From positions 124,001 to 188,000 of the forward strand of contig CAJNDS010002098.1 of assembly GCA_905221605.1 (NCBI GenBank): a stretch of DNA of 64,000 nucleotides, written 5' to 3'. The stretch comes from Symbiodinium natans. Its lineage: Eukaryota; Sar; Dinophyceae; Suessiales; Symbiodiniaceae. This document shows positions 24,001-37,200 of the stretch, piece by piece (the first letter of the stretch is position 1; each line of letters opens with the position of its first letter). The notes below the pieces were generated by a model. That model did not search any database. It saw nothing but the letters and a program-made list of their open reading frames with translations, and was not told where the DNA came from. Made by a program: the position numbers and the translations under genes.

Positions 24001-27000
24001 CGCTTTTGGGGGGGGGGGGGCCATTGAGGGGGGCTGCGATTTTACAGGGTACCTTATTGAGGGGTACCTTCTTTCTACTAAGGGAATCCTACTATCTGGG
24101 GTCATATAATGAGGGGTCCTAAAATCGTACAACTTGAGGGACCAGGTCAGCTTCGTCAACACTTGTAGAGACTATGAGCTGCTTCGAAAAGGCCAGCTGC
24201 CAGCAACCGTTTCGGAATCTTCAACAAGTCGACTTGTGAGAGGATCGGGATTTTTGCGTAGGAAAACCGCTATCTGAGACAGAGATTCGCAATGTAGGAT
24301 ATGGAGGACTGCATGAGTTGTAGCCAGATCCAGAGGGTAGGGAAGGGCTGGAAGTGTGGGGAGAGGGGAGTGGGCACTGAGGGGTGGTGGCGACGGCTAA
24401 GGTGGTGATGACGGTCTCGCTCATGTCTGCAAAGTAAGCGAGATGGCAGCGGGCATCGAGAACAGTGGGGAGACTATCAGAGGTCTGGGAACTTATGAGC
24501 CAAACGCACCATCACACGCAGCACCATGCATGTGCTCTGACGATTTTGGCCCACAAGGAGCTTGACCGCCAGAACAGCTGGGCCATGTTTCCTGATGCAG
24601 CCTTCAAGAGCGCTCTTCCCTCGTCCAGTCTATCAGAGCCTATATGCAGTTTAACCCTAAACCCTGAACCCCTAAAGCCTAAACTCCTAAACCCCTAAAT
24701 CCCTAAACCCCCAAGTCCTAAGCTCCTAAACCCCTAAACCTTATAACCCTAAGGCAAAAACTCCCTCGGATGCCCCCTGAGGTCTTCGCGCTCACGAGGC
24801 CGGTCACCATGGCAGTGGTGGTGGCGATGGCCGGGATGATCTTCCCCGCGGTCATCTTGACCTCGCTTTGAGAGGATCTTTTTGAGGTCTCAAGGGGTCC
24901 CAACGTTAGGGTTTAGGGTTTAGGGTTTAAGGTTTAGCGTTTAGGGTTTAGGGTTTAGGGCTAGCCCTCGCGACGACCACGGCATTAACGCCATGTGGTC
25001 TCTAGTCTACTTGTATGCTGCGTTAGCAACGTGAAGTACATCTGAAGTACACCCCAGATCCAGATCCAGATCCTCAAAATCTACAGGCACCTTGAGAAAG
25101 TCCACCTCCTGGATTTTGTAGTTCCGGGCCCGCCTCGGACGGGGCCATGGTGTCACGTGCCATGTCATGTAGGGGCGTTAGCGGTTTGACCCTCTCCATG
25201 GCCCTCCCTGGAGGAGGTTCTCAAAAGGATCTGGAAGGGGGCTGTGATCCCAACGCCCAAAACCACAAAACCACAAGCGCAAGCCCAACGTCGACTTCTG
25301 CAGGGGAAAGGGTGAAGTGGTAACTGGCCTGAAAAACCAAGGTGTGGGGCTACCATGAGGAGTGCATGAGTGCCTGTGGTGGGCGCCTACGCAAACTCTC
25401 CCTTCGCTTGGAAGTGAGGGCGTCACTCATGACGATGTCGGGTTTGCAAGTGAACTCAAGGTATCGAGAGTGTCTGGGGTTGTGTTGTGCAACTCGTGCA
25501 TGTCCATGCCCTCAAGGACCCAAAACTTGCACTGCGTGGTGGAGCTCCCCCCCAAAGATTAAAGAAGCTCGGCAGCTTCCAAAGCTCAAAACACCCTGCT
25601 TGCGGGATGTGCTACGATCTTGCGGGGTCTGTAGCTTGGATGTTGAGGCTCGTGATGAAATGCTCGTTCTGACGGGACCTTCTGCCTGGGGGCCTAGCTT
25701 GTGCACCTGTCCTAGAAGAAAAGACTAAGACGCTTTCAGCGCAGAGGTGTCGCAGTTTTGTCAATTGCTGGTGTAGCTGTCTGTCGACATAACTGCTCAG
25801 GCCAAATGGGAAACATTGACCGGACCGCCTTCCCATTCTGGAGGCTGTTCTGAGGCCGCGGCAAATTTGCAGCTGCCGCGATGAACTGAATGTGGAAGTT
25901 CGAGTCGTCGTCCTGAACAAACGAGTTGTGGACTCAGGTAATGAACCCCTCGATCTGCCCGAGGATGGCATCTTGCACACGGCCCAATAACAACATCTTG
26001 CGAGAACGTTGATTTCTGAACACTGACAGGAAGAACCCCTCCCAGGGCAGAGCATATTGGTCTCATGCTCTTTGTCGGAGCACCTCCAGCTTTGAACCCC
26101 CAAAGTCCTAGAGCCGCTAAATGCCAAGCAAAATTCCTCAAACCTTTCCTCATATGGGGATTTCCGAAAATATGGGGGGCACCCCTCATATACCCAAAAT
26201 GCTATGATCCCTTTAAAGAACCCCCCCAAAAAGGGTACCCCTACTGTCGGAAACCCCCATATGTCAAGGGCACAAAATTGGCCAAGCAATCTGCAACCTT
26301 CAGCTCCACAGCGCACCAACAAGCCTTCAAGCCACACATTCCTGGATTGTCGAAATTTGGGATGTTGATGGATGTTCCCCTTTCAACTAAGAGTCCTTAC
26401 ATGATAATCCCCATTAAGGACTGTTACGATAAGGGGGAACATCAGGCGCTGCGGCGGTCCTTCTCGAACTCTGCTGGTCGGAGGTCCGCTGCCGACTGCG
26501 ACCCCCCAAAGGTCCCAGTTGGCTCAAGTCTCGTGTGGGGGATTTAGGAAAGGAGGGGGGGGCCCGTAAAATAGACCCCGATCACCTTGCCTTCTAACAA
26601 TGGGGAACCCAATAAGGTACCCCTAATGTCGTCAACCCCCGTGTGGCTTCTGGGTTTAGGGCTCATTCATCTCGGAAGGCCTCAATAACGGGAACGGCAA
26701 AGACTTGAGGTTTTGGTCCATTGGCAATGTTTCAATGTTGAAGATTTGTATGGCGAACATAATCTGCACAATGCGTGTAGGCCCTAAACTCACAGGCGCC
26801 AGGAGATGTGGATGCAGCAGATCCAGTAACATGGAACATTGCGTGGAGATCACTGGGCACACAGGCACCCTTCCAATCCCAACTCGCTACATACACGCAA
26901 AGCCATGTACCCAGCTGCCTGAAGGCCAACATCACTCTTTTTTGACGAAGACCTTGAACCCCAAAACCTCTACGCTCAATATTCGGCTAAATCCGTCCAT

Positions 27001-30000
27001 CTCAGCCCCAAACCTTTTGACACTTGGGATGGCGGGTTTTAAGGCGCAAAGATGTCTGCAGTACATGTTTCCATGCCTCGTCCTCTTTGTGCAAACTTGA
27101 ACATGAGCCATCTCCCAAGCCCCTAAATGTTGCCCTCTTGAGGCCTCTGTTTGCATGGTCTGGGGATTTCTAAGGTCGGCCAATCCCCCGAGGACGGTGT
27201 CGCGGCCAGTTGAATTAAAAGTTCCGTGGTGCGCCGTACGAAATATTCCTAGGACGCCTGGACAACTTGATCTTAGAAGGGAAACTCCCGGACCCGAACA
27301 GTCGAACTTGACTGTATGGCGGGCACTGTCAGGCCTCAGACACTGAATCCCCCCCCCCCCCCCACCTTGAAGGACTTCATCTGCTCGGACATCTCTGCCA
27401 TCAGCTTCTTGGCCTCACAACACTTTGCGGTTTAGGGTTTAGGGGTTGAGGGTTTAGTCAGATGGACAAACTTTTTGGCTCTGGAGGGCACGACAAGAAG
27501 CACAAGCTGGAGTTGCCGTTGAGCTTGCGCACTCAGCCTCCTGATTTGTTCCAGAAAAAGCCGCGGCAAACCTTTTTTGGGGCTTAGGGTTTAGGCTTTA
27601 GGGTTCGGCATACATTCGGAAAACACAGCACGTAATTCCAACACCTAAGGAAAGCAGCCCAGTGGACATAATCTGTGGTGGTTGGTTCTGTATCCTTCCA
27701 CCCTCGTACTGTAAGCAAGTTGCGCCCACTAGCCACATCAATATGTTTTGCAGGAACGGTGCCATCGCAAGACATGAAGATTTATGGTTCCATGGCAACC
27801 CAACTTGGTAGGTCACGTTCAAACACACCGGATATTCAACAGAATCAGCACGATTTGATTTTAGATCGTTTCTGAAGCTGAAGACTTGCGAGTGAAGATT
27901 CCAACCCCGAAAACCTGTGGCGACCGCACTCGTCGGCTTACTGAGGTTCATAAAACCGGAAGAGAGGGAGCTGCCCCCCCCCCCCCCAAACAAAAAAAAA
28001 CAAAACAAAAAAGTACCGGCTTTGGACTCGGGGCTTCCCAAAGTGTTCAACACAAGTGTTCAAAACTTTGAATTCAAGGGTTGAGGGTTAAGGCTTAGGG
28101 TTTAGGGTTGGGATGTTCCCCTTCGTCGCAACAGCCCTTATAGGGATCATAATAGGGGGTACTATAATCCCAATTCAGGACGGCTAGTATAAGGGGGAAC
28201 ATCACAGGTTTAGGGTTCAGACTGGAAGCTCCCAACACTGGAGACCCTGATGCAATTCAGTGATCGGCAAGAGCATCGTCGTCCATGCAAGCTTCTGCGC
28301 TTGTGTCCTGGTTCAGGGTTGAGGGTTGTTCCAGAATCGGGACAACCAGCCGATGATGGGATTCTGGACTGAGATTCCCTTAGACTCAATTAGGGCTTGG
28401 CTTGTGGGGCCTGTTGGTTCGACATGGTTTATGGAGTCCGGATGGCCGGCCGCACCGACTTGCTTCTCCTCAAGTCCTACGACCACGACTCGAGGGGAGT
28501 TAAATCAAAAGGCTGCTTTGCTAGCTAAGGGTCGACGATGTGGAGATTGGAAAGTTGGCAATGCAACATGTGGCATCGCAGAGAAAGTGGCGGAATCACT
28601 CGAGAGGTTGCACATGCAGTTGAATGCACTCTCGTTCCTTAAGCAACTCCACATGGAACTGCGTTCATACTGCCTGCAAACTTGCACTGCAAAGCCGTGA
28701 TTTTGATAACGAAGACCTTACTGAACCTAGATGCAAGCTCTTCAAACTCTAAGTCTGTAACGCTTGGTAGCCCGAAACCTTATGATGGTAAGGGTACCCC
28801 TTTTTTGGGGTTGGTTACTCCTAAGGGAACCTTGCACCAAGAAAAGGGCAAAAGGGTGCCACTGCGTTAACAAACAAGAACTTATATACTAACTATTCCC
28901 TAAACCCTAAACCCCAAACCCCATATGACATCGTGGAAGCCGGCTAGAGACCCGCGGGAACCACGAGCACACGCCAAAGCCCCGAGCCCTCAGAGGCCTT
29001 GTCGTCGACCTTGATCTTCATTTCCCGCGGCTTGAAGTCTGGCACCTGCCAGTGCTGAGAAAGTGGTCTATAGGGTTTAGGGTTCATTCAGGGGATGATT
29101 AGTAAAGTGCAGCACTCCTTAGGCGTTTGGACTAACGTGTGCCTCCTGACTACACCTCTTACACCTGTGGTGTTCCTGCTCAACCCTAAGCCTCAGTGCT
29201 AGACATCCAGGCCCGAGTACACTTGCTATGGTGCGAATGGTGAGCAAGGCAGCAATTATTAATGTGCCTAGAAATTGAAGCGCTACCTGCAAACATCAGA
29301 GAGTCTATCTGGTGGACAGAGGTTGCAACTAGCTTACGTGGCCCGTCTTGTACTACGATCAGGAGCTTGAGGGTCTTTAAGGGTGCAGAAGGTGCAGGAG
29401 CGAACCTCCCCCCCAAGCCCTTGCCCTGACATATCTAACCTCTATCGCTCAGAGCCTGAAACCCCGAACACTGAGGTTGCTAATTACACCTTCAGCTCGA
29501 AAACCCCAACCTGCGAACGTACGTTTTAAGCTTCGAGGGCTTTAGTTGAAGCTCTTGGCCTTCACGGCCGCTGCCATCTTTGCCACCTGTGCGCGGTCGC
29601 GATTCTCGGGAACGCCTCGCAGGCTGCGATCGGCTTCTCCAGCTGCTTGCGGATGTTTTTGAGTAAACTCTACCCTACCCCACATCATAGGTTGACCTTT
29701 GACATCGGAGATCCAGATTGGGAAATTTTGGAATCTGTGGCTTCGGGCATTCTAGAGGCTTTGCTCTTCAAGTTTCTTGAGTGTGCATGGCGTAGCAGAA
29801 ATGGCGCTTGGAGCTGTGCAGACTCAGGACTGTTCGAGCTGGGTTCTACCGAAGGCCCTCTCGACTCAGCCCCAAGCAAAGCTCTCTTACTGCGGTGCTC
29901 CCTGGCCTAGGCTTTATGTTCCCTTCATAATTATACTAGTAGAATAACCACCAAAACTTAACCCTATTCTAATTATTAAGGCCCCTATATTACTGTGGTG

Positions 30001-33000
30001 CTCCCTGGCCTAGGCTGGTGGCATAAAGGTTGGCAGCCGCAAGGAGGAAGTCGACGTGCAGCGCGTCGTTGGCATCGAACTGCGGAGGTTCCAAGTGCGC
30101 AACTACGGCGACCCGAGAGCTAAGGCGAGAAACTGGGCACAACAGGGGCCTGTAATGCATCCTCATAAGGTCGTATAAAGGTCCTAGTAAGGTCCTAATA
30201 TCATTATTTGAGAGTGGCTTTTGCAGTTTGAGCGGTTTCAGGAACTACTGTGGGGCACCGGACTGCTTCCTTTCCGGCGAAAGAGGCTTCCGTTGTTTAG
30301 CTTTCGCGGGCCTGCCTCTCAGTAGCATGAAAGCTCGCAGCATGATGTGGGACTGATGCGGGCTTGTGTTTCTGTTCCCCAAGCAAGCCCTCAACATCAA
30401 ACCTGGAATCTAAGAGGGCGATTGCAGCTCACGAAATATCTCGGAGAGTTCGGCTATGGTTTGAGGGATCGGGGTTTGAGGGATCGGGGTTTGGGATTTA
30501 AGGTTCCGGATGTCGAAGCTTAGGGTTTTTTGCTTCTCAGGTTCAGTACAGCTTGCGAAGACCTCCTAAACCCTAAACCCTAAACCCTAAACCCTAAACC
30601 CTAAACCCTAAACCCTAAACCCTAAAGGGCACTTTCAAGACTTTGCTTCGACGATTCAGCCCATGCCTTGATCGGCGCCGGCGGACGCTTTGGTCCACTC
30701 CAGAACTTGGTGCCTTCGGACGTGACCTGATACTTGGGATGTTCCCCCTTATACTAACAGCTCCTTAATGGGGATTATAGTACCCCCCCCCCCCCTATAG
30801 TCCCTGTGAATAAGGACTGTTCGTATAAGGGGGAACATCCGACCTGATACCATCACGTACAATCCTTGCGATCCCAATAGCCCGACCCAAAGCCGAAAAA
30901 AACCCAAATCTGCCACCCACCTAGGTTCGACTTGCAGTCGCACTTTGGTGACTGGGGCTCCGGGTGATGCTTCTGCGAAAGCAGCCAGCTTCGGGCTCGG
31001 AATCGTTTGAGCTGGTTGGCAACTGGTTGACAGTGCTTGGAACATCTTGGAAGGATCTCGGTCATAGAAGTTGGACCCAGTCTGCACATCAAGGTCGCTC
31101 ATGCGGGGTGCCTGCAGGGTGCTTCAGGCGCAGGCGCTGAGAATACCTTAAGCCACAGACCTGAAGAGTAGACCTTCTAAAGTCAAAGAGAGTAGGACTC
31201 AGAATCATTTGCCAAAAAGGAGCCTATGCATCCTATGCCCAATGCCCGCATGCCTAGAACCTTGGAAGAGCCGTAAGAGCTTCGGCAACCCTTTTAACGC
31301 CATTAGCGTTTGTAGAGGCTTTCAGGAATCTGTCCCGTGAATCTTTCAAGTGTTCCGCCAATAAGGCCCCAGGCGTGATCCAGCGGGAAGGTGTGGAGCA
31401 GCTGCACGATGGAGTCGTGAAACCTTTGCTTCAGCTTCAGGGACTTTGAGCCTTCGGTTCTGAACTTCACGGGGGGGCGCTCCCAAAATGTTTCTAGGAA
31501 GCCTTAGCCTTATCGCAACCTAGGATGCCCCTCACTCAGAACACATACGGACGTCTGGAGCAGAACTTGGAAACCGTATGCTACTCACATGAGTGCCGGT
31601 CCAAGAGCTACTCAATGGGCAACAAATCCAGCAATCATGTGCGACTGTTGTTGTCATCTTCTGAAACTAGAATACATAGGTAGGGGTCAGGTTGTTTACT
31701 CATGCTGTTTCTGGACGCTTGGGACGCAAGCCCGACCTGCCAAAACACAGCCAAAGGCCCTTGCTCGCGACTTTTTGCTATGATGCCGAGCTAGTACAGG
31801 GGCGACGGACCGAGAAACATTCCTCATGATGCTGGGCTTTCACAACCTCCTTTCGGCTAAAGTCAACCCCTCCGACCTTTTCGTGATGCTTTAACAAAAT
31901 CCCAACACAACCCGCAACAACCCGCACCTTGCAGCGCTAGAAGACGTAGTTGCTGACGCATGCCTTGGGCCGCCACTTCTCCTGGAACTCCATCACTGCA
32001 TACTCGGCACACGCGTCGAAGGGCTGCTTGCGCTGGCACGAAGCACGCTGTCAAGGTGCGGGGTTGGGGATGTGGAGCGTACAGTTATGGGGTCTGTGGT
32101 TCAAGCGGATTCAGTGGTTCTCAAAATAGTGACCCAACATGCATTTACCTTCGGCGAACCATAACCCTGCGAGAACTTCAGAGACATCGAAGGCAGTTCG
32201 TTAAGGGGTATAAGGAGGGACCCCTAGAAGGGACCCTTAGTCTTATTCAAAACCCCTACCTTAGATAGTCCCTAGAAATCTAAGAAGCCCCGAAGTAACC
32301 CCTAAAGAACCTCTCAGGCCCCTTACAAGGGTCCCTCCTTTAGTCCCTTGAGTTTGGGGCTTGGGGGAGGTTTGGGCCCTACCTTCTGCAGCATTTGCTG
32401 GAGGGAGCGCAGGCGCTGCACTTGTGACGTGCCGGAGCCCATGGAGGGCACCTTCTTCAAGTACCTCTTCAATGCAAGAGAATCTGAGTTTAGGGTTTAG
32501 GGTTTAGGGTTTAGGGTTTAGGATTTAGGGGACTCTGGGGTTCGCGGGCTCAGGGCTTTAGGGTATCTTGGGGAACTGGCTACGGTTTCTTCAGAAAAAG
32601 ACTTGAACAGGTCTGGGCTTTGACGATTTGAGAACTTGAGAGCTCGAAAATGCCCTGCGCGATTCGATAAAGCTTTAAAATCACTGAGAACCCTGCAAGC
32701 ACGCTGCAAATCAGATTCAAGCTGCTAAATAGCTCCCGTAAAACACGGAAGGGCCATGCAATCAGTTGAAGTCGCACATACAAACACAAACCCTAAACCC
32801 GAAACCCCAGCCTCAAACCGCGAATCACAAAATCCTGCCAAACCTTCCGCGGCATCCCCTCAACACCTCGAATCCAAAGCCTCAAAGGCACTATATTGAC
32901 TATAGCCCCCAAGCAGATTGAATACACTGCGCAAACCGGTGCAGCAAGCCAATTATTCAAGACTCTTGATGTAAGTTCAGCCGCCGGGGCTCGGACAGGT

Positions 33001-34133
33001 TCAGGACGACTGGTGGTCGTTGTTGTGCCGGGTGGGCTATTGTTGGGTGCATGCCGGAACTCATGCCAAATTGCACTCGAAGCCCAAAGCCCTAAACCCC
33101 AAACGTCCTGAACACCTGAAGCCGGAACTCGACCCTGCAAAAAGAGGTTGAGGACGCATATGCCAACAACCGGCAGGGCACGACTCCGGGTCTTCGAGGA
33201 AGTTGTTTCCCTGCGCATCAGGAACTTGCATAATCCCTGCAGTACTGTGTTCAAAACTTAGAGTGCCTCGCTCTTCGGAATGCCAAGACGGAAGAGACAA
33301 CTTAGAATCTTGGGCTGCGCAGTCGCTCGTCTGTAAGGCACCCTTCAAAAACCGCACGAATAGGCGCACCTACGTGATTGCAAAGCAAAAACAGGTGCAA
33401 GAGGGTCGAACGCGTTTTTTCTGTGCGGTCGCTCATGTTTCGCGTCTTAGGCATCCGACAAAGCACCCGAATAGGCTCTATACGCGACCGCGGAGCACAC
33501 AAAACACATTCGGTGATTATAGGGTCATGGATCGCCCATTCTAAAGCCCATGTGTACCCACTCAATTCCTCAAATTAAGCTTGAGCTTGGCTTCCTAGTG
33601 GCACTGTTGCCGAGCACGCTGCAGATCCCAGTTGGCTTCATTGCTCCACTGTGGCATAAGCCCCAAAAAGCCTCAAGCCTTGAGGCCTGGATGCCTTAGC
33701 AAGAGTCAACCACTCAACTTGCGGCTCTCCACGAGCAGAAGCCGTGAACCACATCTTAACATACGCGGGGGCGCGGAGCTTCGGGCAATCACTATTGGAA
33801 AAGAGGACTCTCTTGCTTCTCTCTCCAGAGTCCAGTTTCTGGGGTCAGCATTCTGAAAAATGGTGGGCCGGGGTGGGGTGGGGGGGTCACACTACTTCAA
33901 TAATATGCTGTTCCGGCAACAGTTCCGGCAAGATCTCGTGCTATACTGGGGCTTTGACAACAGGCCCACTTACACCGCACATTCACCCCAATACCTGAAC
34001 CCTAAACCGCAGAACGAAACCTTGAAAACGCGCCAAAACAAATCCAAGGCATCCCCGGAATCTAAACCCTCACACTGTCTCTGTGTGTGTGTGTGTGTGT
34101 GTGTTTTCGTGTGTGTGTTTTCGTGTGTGTGTT

Positions 34134-34165
<32 letters not shown>

Positions 34166-34205
34166 TTCGTGTTCGTGTTCGTGTTTTCGTGTTCGTGTTC
34201 GTGTT

Positions 34206-34241
<36 letters not shown>

Positions 34242-37200
34242 CGGAAGATGTGCCGTCCTCGCGGGGGGTCTCCACAAAGAGCTGCTCGAATGCCTCCCGT
34301 GCCTTGGTGTAAATTATTCCTGGGGTTTGGCGGTTTGGCCATTAGGGTTTAGGGTTTTGGGTTAGGGGGGATGTTTCCGGTATACTTTGGCAAGGTTTGA
34401 GGTCAATGTGCGGTGTCAGGACTCTAGAGGCCGTACGCTGGACCCATACAAGAAGTTATCGGACGGCCGAGGCACCCGAGAGAAGCCTCAGCCCGAACTT
34501 GAGCTTGGCCCTCAAGCCTTAATCTTCTAACCCCAGACCCTCAAAAGGCTGCTTCCTGAACTTTCTATCCCCAGACTTCAGACATCTTCAAACTGCAAAG
34601 CTTCACAAGCTCAACAAGGGCTCTAAACCGCCCACGCCCTTGCACTTTATAGGATCTTAGGATCTGTAGTTCAGCATCATCGCTTCTTAAGCGCTGTCGT
34701 AGAGTAGAGATGCGCTGTCATCCTAACGAGCTCCTGAAATCTCAAGAAAATGAAGTGGCCGGGTTCGGGCTCGTAGCTGAGGGGTTAGGGTTTGGAGGTG
34801 TACGGTTTACTGCGAAGGCTTCTATAGACTCCTCACATTTGGATCCCAGAGTTCAGGATAAACCTGGCTCCCGCTTCACACTGAACATGGCCAGCGGCCC
34901 ACTCGATGGTGTGCTCGATGGCATTCGGGAAGTGCTGGACGAGAGGCAAGAGCGTGTGGAATCAGTCTCAAGCTTAAGCTACTGAGTTGCATAAGCCGCA
35001 AGGTCCTCAAACTCAAAAGCACTCACAAGACCCAGAAGTCCAAATTCCTCAAAGGCCGCCGAGCCGGAGAACAGCCAAAACCCCAAGGCCTGAACCCAAA
35101 GTCGAGCCACCCCCTACACCCCTCAAAGGCTTCTAGTTTGTTTAGAGAGGGCTTGAGTCGCCCCTTTTGGTATGAAGAATGCAAACATTCACATTATTAA
35201 ACTCGCTATCATCCATCAGCTCATATGTAATATATATGTACGCTGCACGATATGCGCAGTATAAAGGTTCAGGGTACTTCGGGGGGTCGTGGTGGCACAC
35301 GAACCCCCAGTTCGTGAGCAACACTCTCGCACAGGATGACATCGCCTAGAGCTTCCATGCCTGGGTTCGTGTCTTGGGAAAACATCGAAACGATCCAAGC
35401 CCTGAGCCCCACATAATTCTCGGTGCTGGTGGGGCCGAACCCTACGTCAGTCACCCGCTCTCAACATGAAGGCGCCTTGACGGTACAAAGCGGGATCGAC
35501 TCCTCTGGAGGATCCTCCGTCAGTGATGCCAGATGCGGTGAGGCTTAGACCACAAACCAACTCAACTAGGACCTAAAACAAGGGAGGGTTTGAGACCGCT
35601 AATAGGGGTGCATATAAGCCACGGCTTTTGTTGGGCCCTCCGCTACGCCTTTGCTGCAGGAAACCTGGTGCCCCGAGCCTGCGAGTCTCCGTAGGACTGC
35701 GTCATCTTCGGCCTTTAGTGTCAAGCCACGGATGACAGGAGCTGCTGGGTCAACGTCCGCTTGTGCTAAGCTGCAACATGTTTCTGCATGGATGCGGGCC
35801 CGGAGCCCTTCTCACAAGCCTAATCCGCCTCGAAGTACTCAGAACCATGCCTTCGAGGGTTGAGTTGGTATGGCGTTGAAGGTTCTACAACACACAGAAC
35901 ATTGGACGTATCTGCTATATTGGACTATATCGCAGAGCCCGGAACCTAAACCAGGAAAATTAGCTAAAGTTGCCGCTGCCCTCCTACCACACACACCCAG
36001 ATCTGGGGCTCACGCAGCACCACCTGCACATTGGCTTTTGTACCCAGCCTGCAGGAGACTACAACAAGCCGGGCAAGAAACCAAAACCGACAAAACAAAA
36101 CCGGGAACTCCTGGAAACAATGCTCATTTATGTTCTGTCTGTCAATTGTTGTGTTGTTTTCTGGTTTTCTTTCTTTGTGCTGGTGGGCTTTGTGTTTTAA
36201 ATTTCCATACCTACGTGAGACAAGTCATGAATGCGCAAAAAAAGGCAAGGGGGGATACCCGCATGCCCATATAAAAGGCATATATGTATATTATGTATAC
36301 ATAATATATATATATATATATATATGTATACATATGATCAGGGTGCGCCCGTTCCCCTCTCTCCGCCCCATGGTGCCCCTGGTGCTGTTGTATCCCCCCA
36401 CCTGTGGTGCTTGTAGATTGGGATAAGTTCAGGGCTTTGAGTTTTGGGTGGAGGTTAGGATCTGGGACAAGGGTCTCGGGGGAAATGTGGTTGTGGGGTT
36501 CTGGGATTAAACTCAAGGGTTCAGGCTCAGGACTATGGTTGCAGGCTTTTTGGCAAAGGGGTTAGAGCTGGGGCTTTCGGGCTTCAGGGGGAGGGCCAGA
36601 ACCTCCATTTGACCAAGTGCAGGTTTCCACGGCATCCTTCTGGTCTGAGGGATCTTGAAGGGCTTCGGTTTCATTCAGTTCTGAATCCCACGCGCTAGAC
36701 AGCTCTCTGCAGGTCCAGTGCTTGACATGCCCATCGCCAGAAGGCGCGCGCGCGCGCGCCGTTCTAAGAACTGCTGCAACTCCTGTCGAAACCTTCGAAT
36801 TTTGGGGAGTTTTGCTCGGCGTTTGTGGTTCATGCCCCTGAGCCCTCAACATGCCCTAAACCCTAAACCCTAAGCCCTACATCCCTAAACCCTCAAGGTT
36901 TCCAACCTGGTCCATCCTGAAGCTTCCCTCCACAGCTGGCACGATTAGGGCCCGGGCGTCCCGGACTCCAGGAGCGGCTTACTAAACCACACGCAGCGGG
37001 AGTCCACGTACATGCGGGCCTGTGGGGGAAGCGGGGAACGGGGGTGCGCGCTGAAGTGGGTATGTTTCTTGCAGAGCATCATGGAGAGGAGGATGCATGG
37101 CAGGTTTTGCCGGTTGGAACGGGAAGAGGGGAAGCAGTGGATCGACATCCAGGACGCCATCTCCGAATGTTTAAAGGAGCCGAGGCTCCAAAGCTGTGAG

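Noticed and set aside
25612-26337. 241-residue minus-strand frame
   Set aside because: Crosses E1 exon 17 in the wrong frame and a MITE; the E1 motif DDDSNFH lies in another frame.
30564-30626. True chromosome end
   Set aside because: The CCCTAAA run is only ~63 bp, inside an E1 intron with coding exons on both sides.
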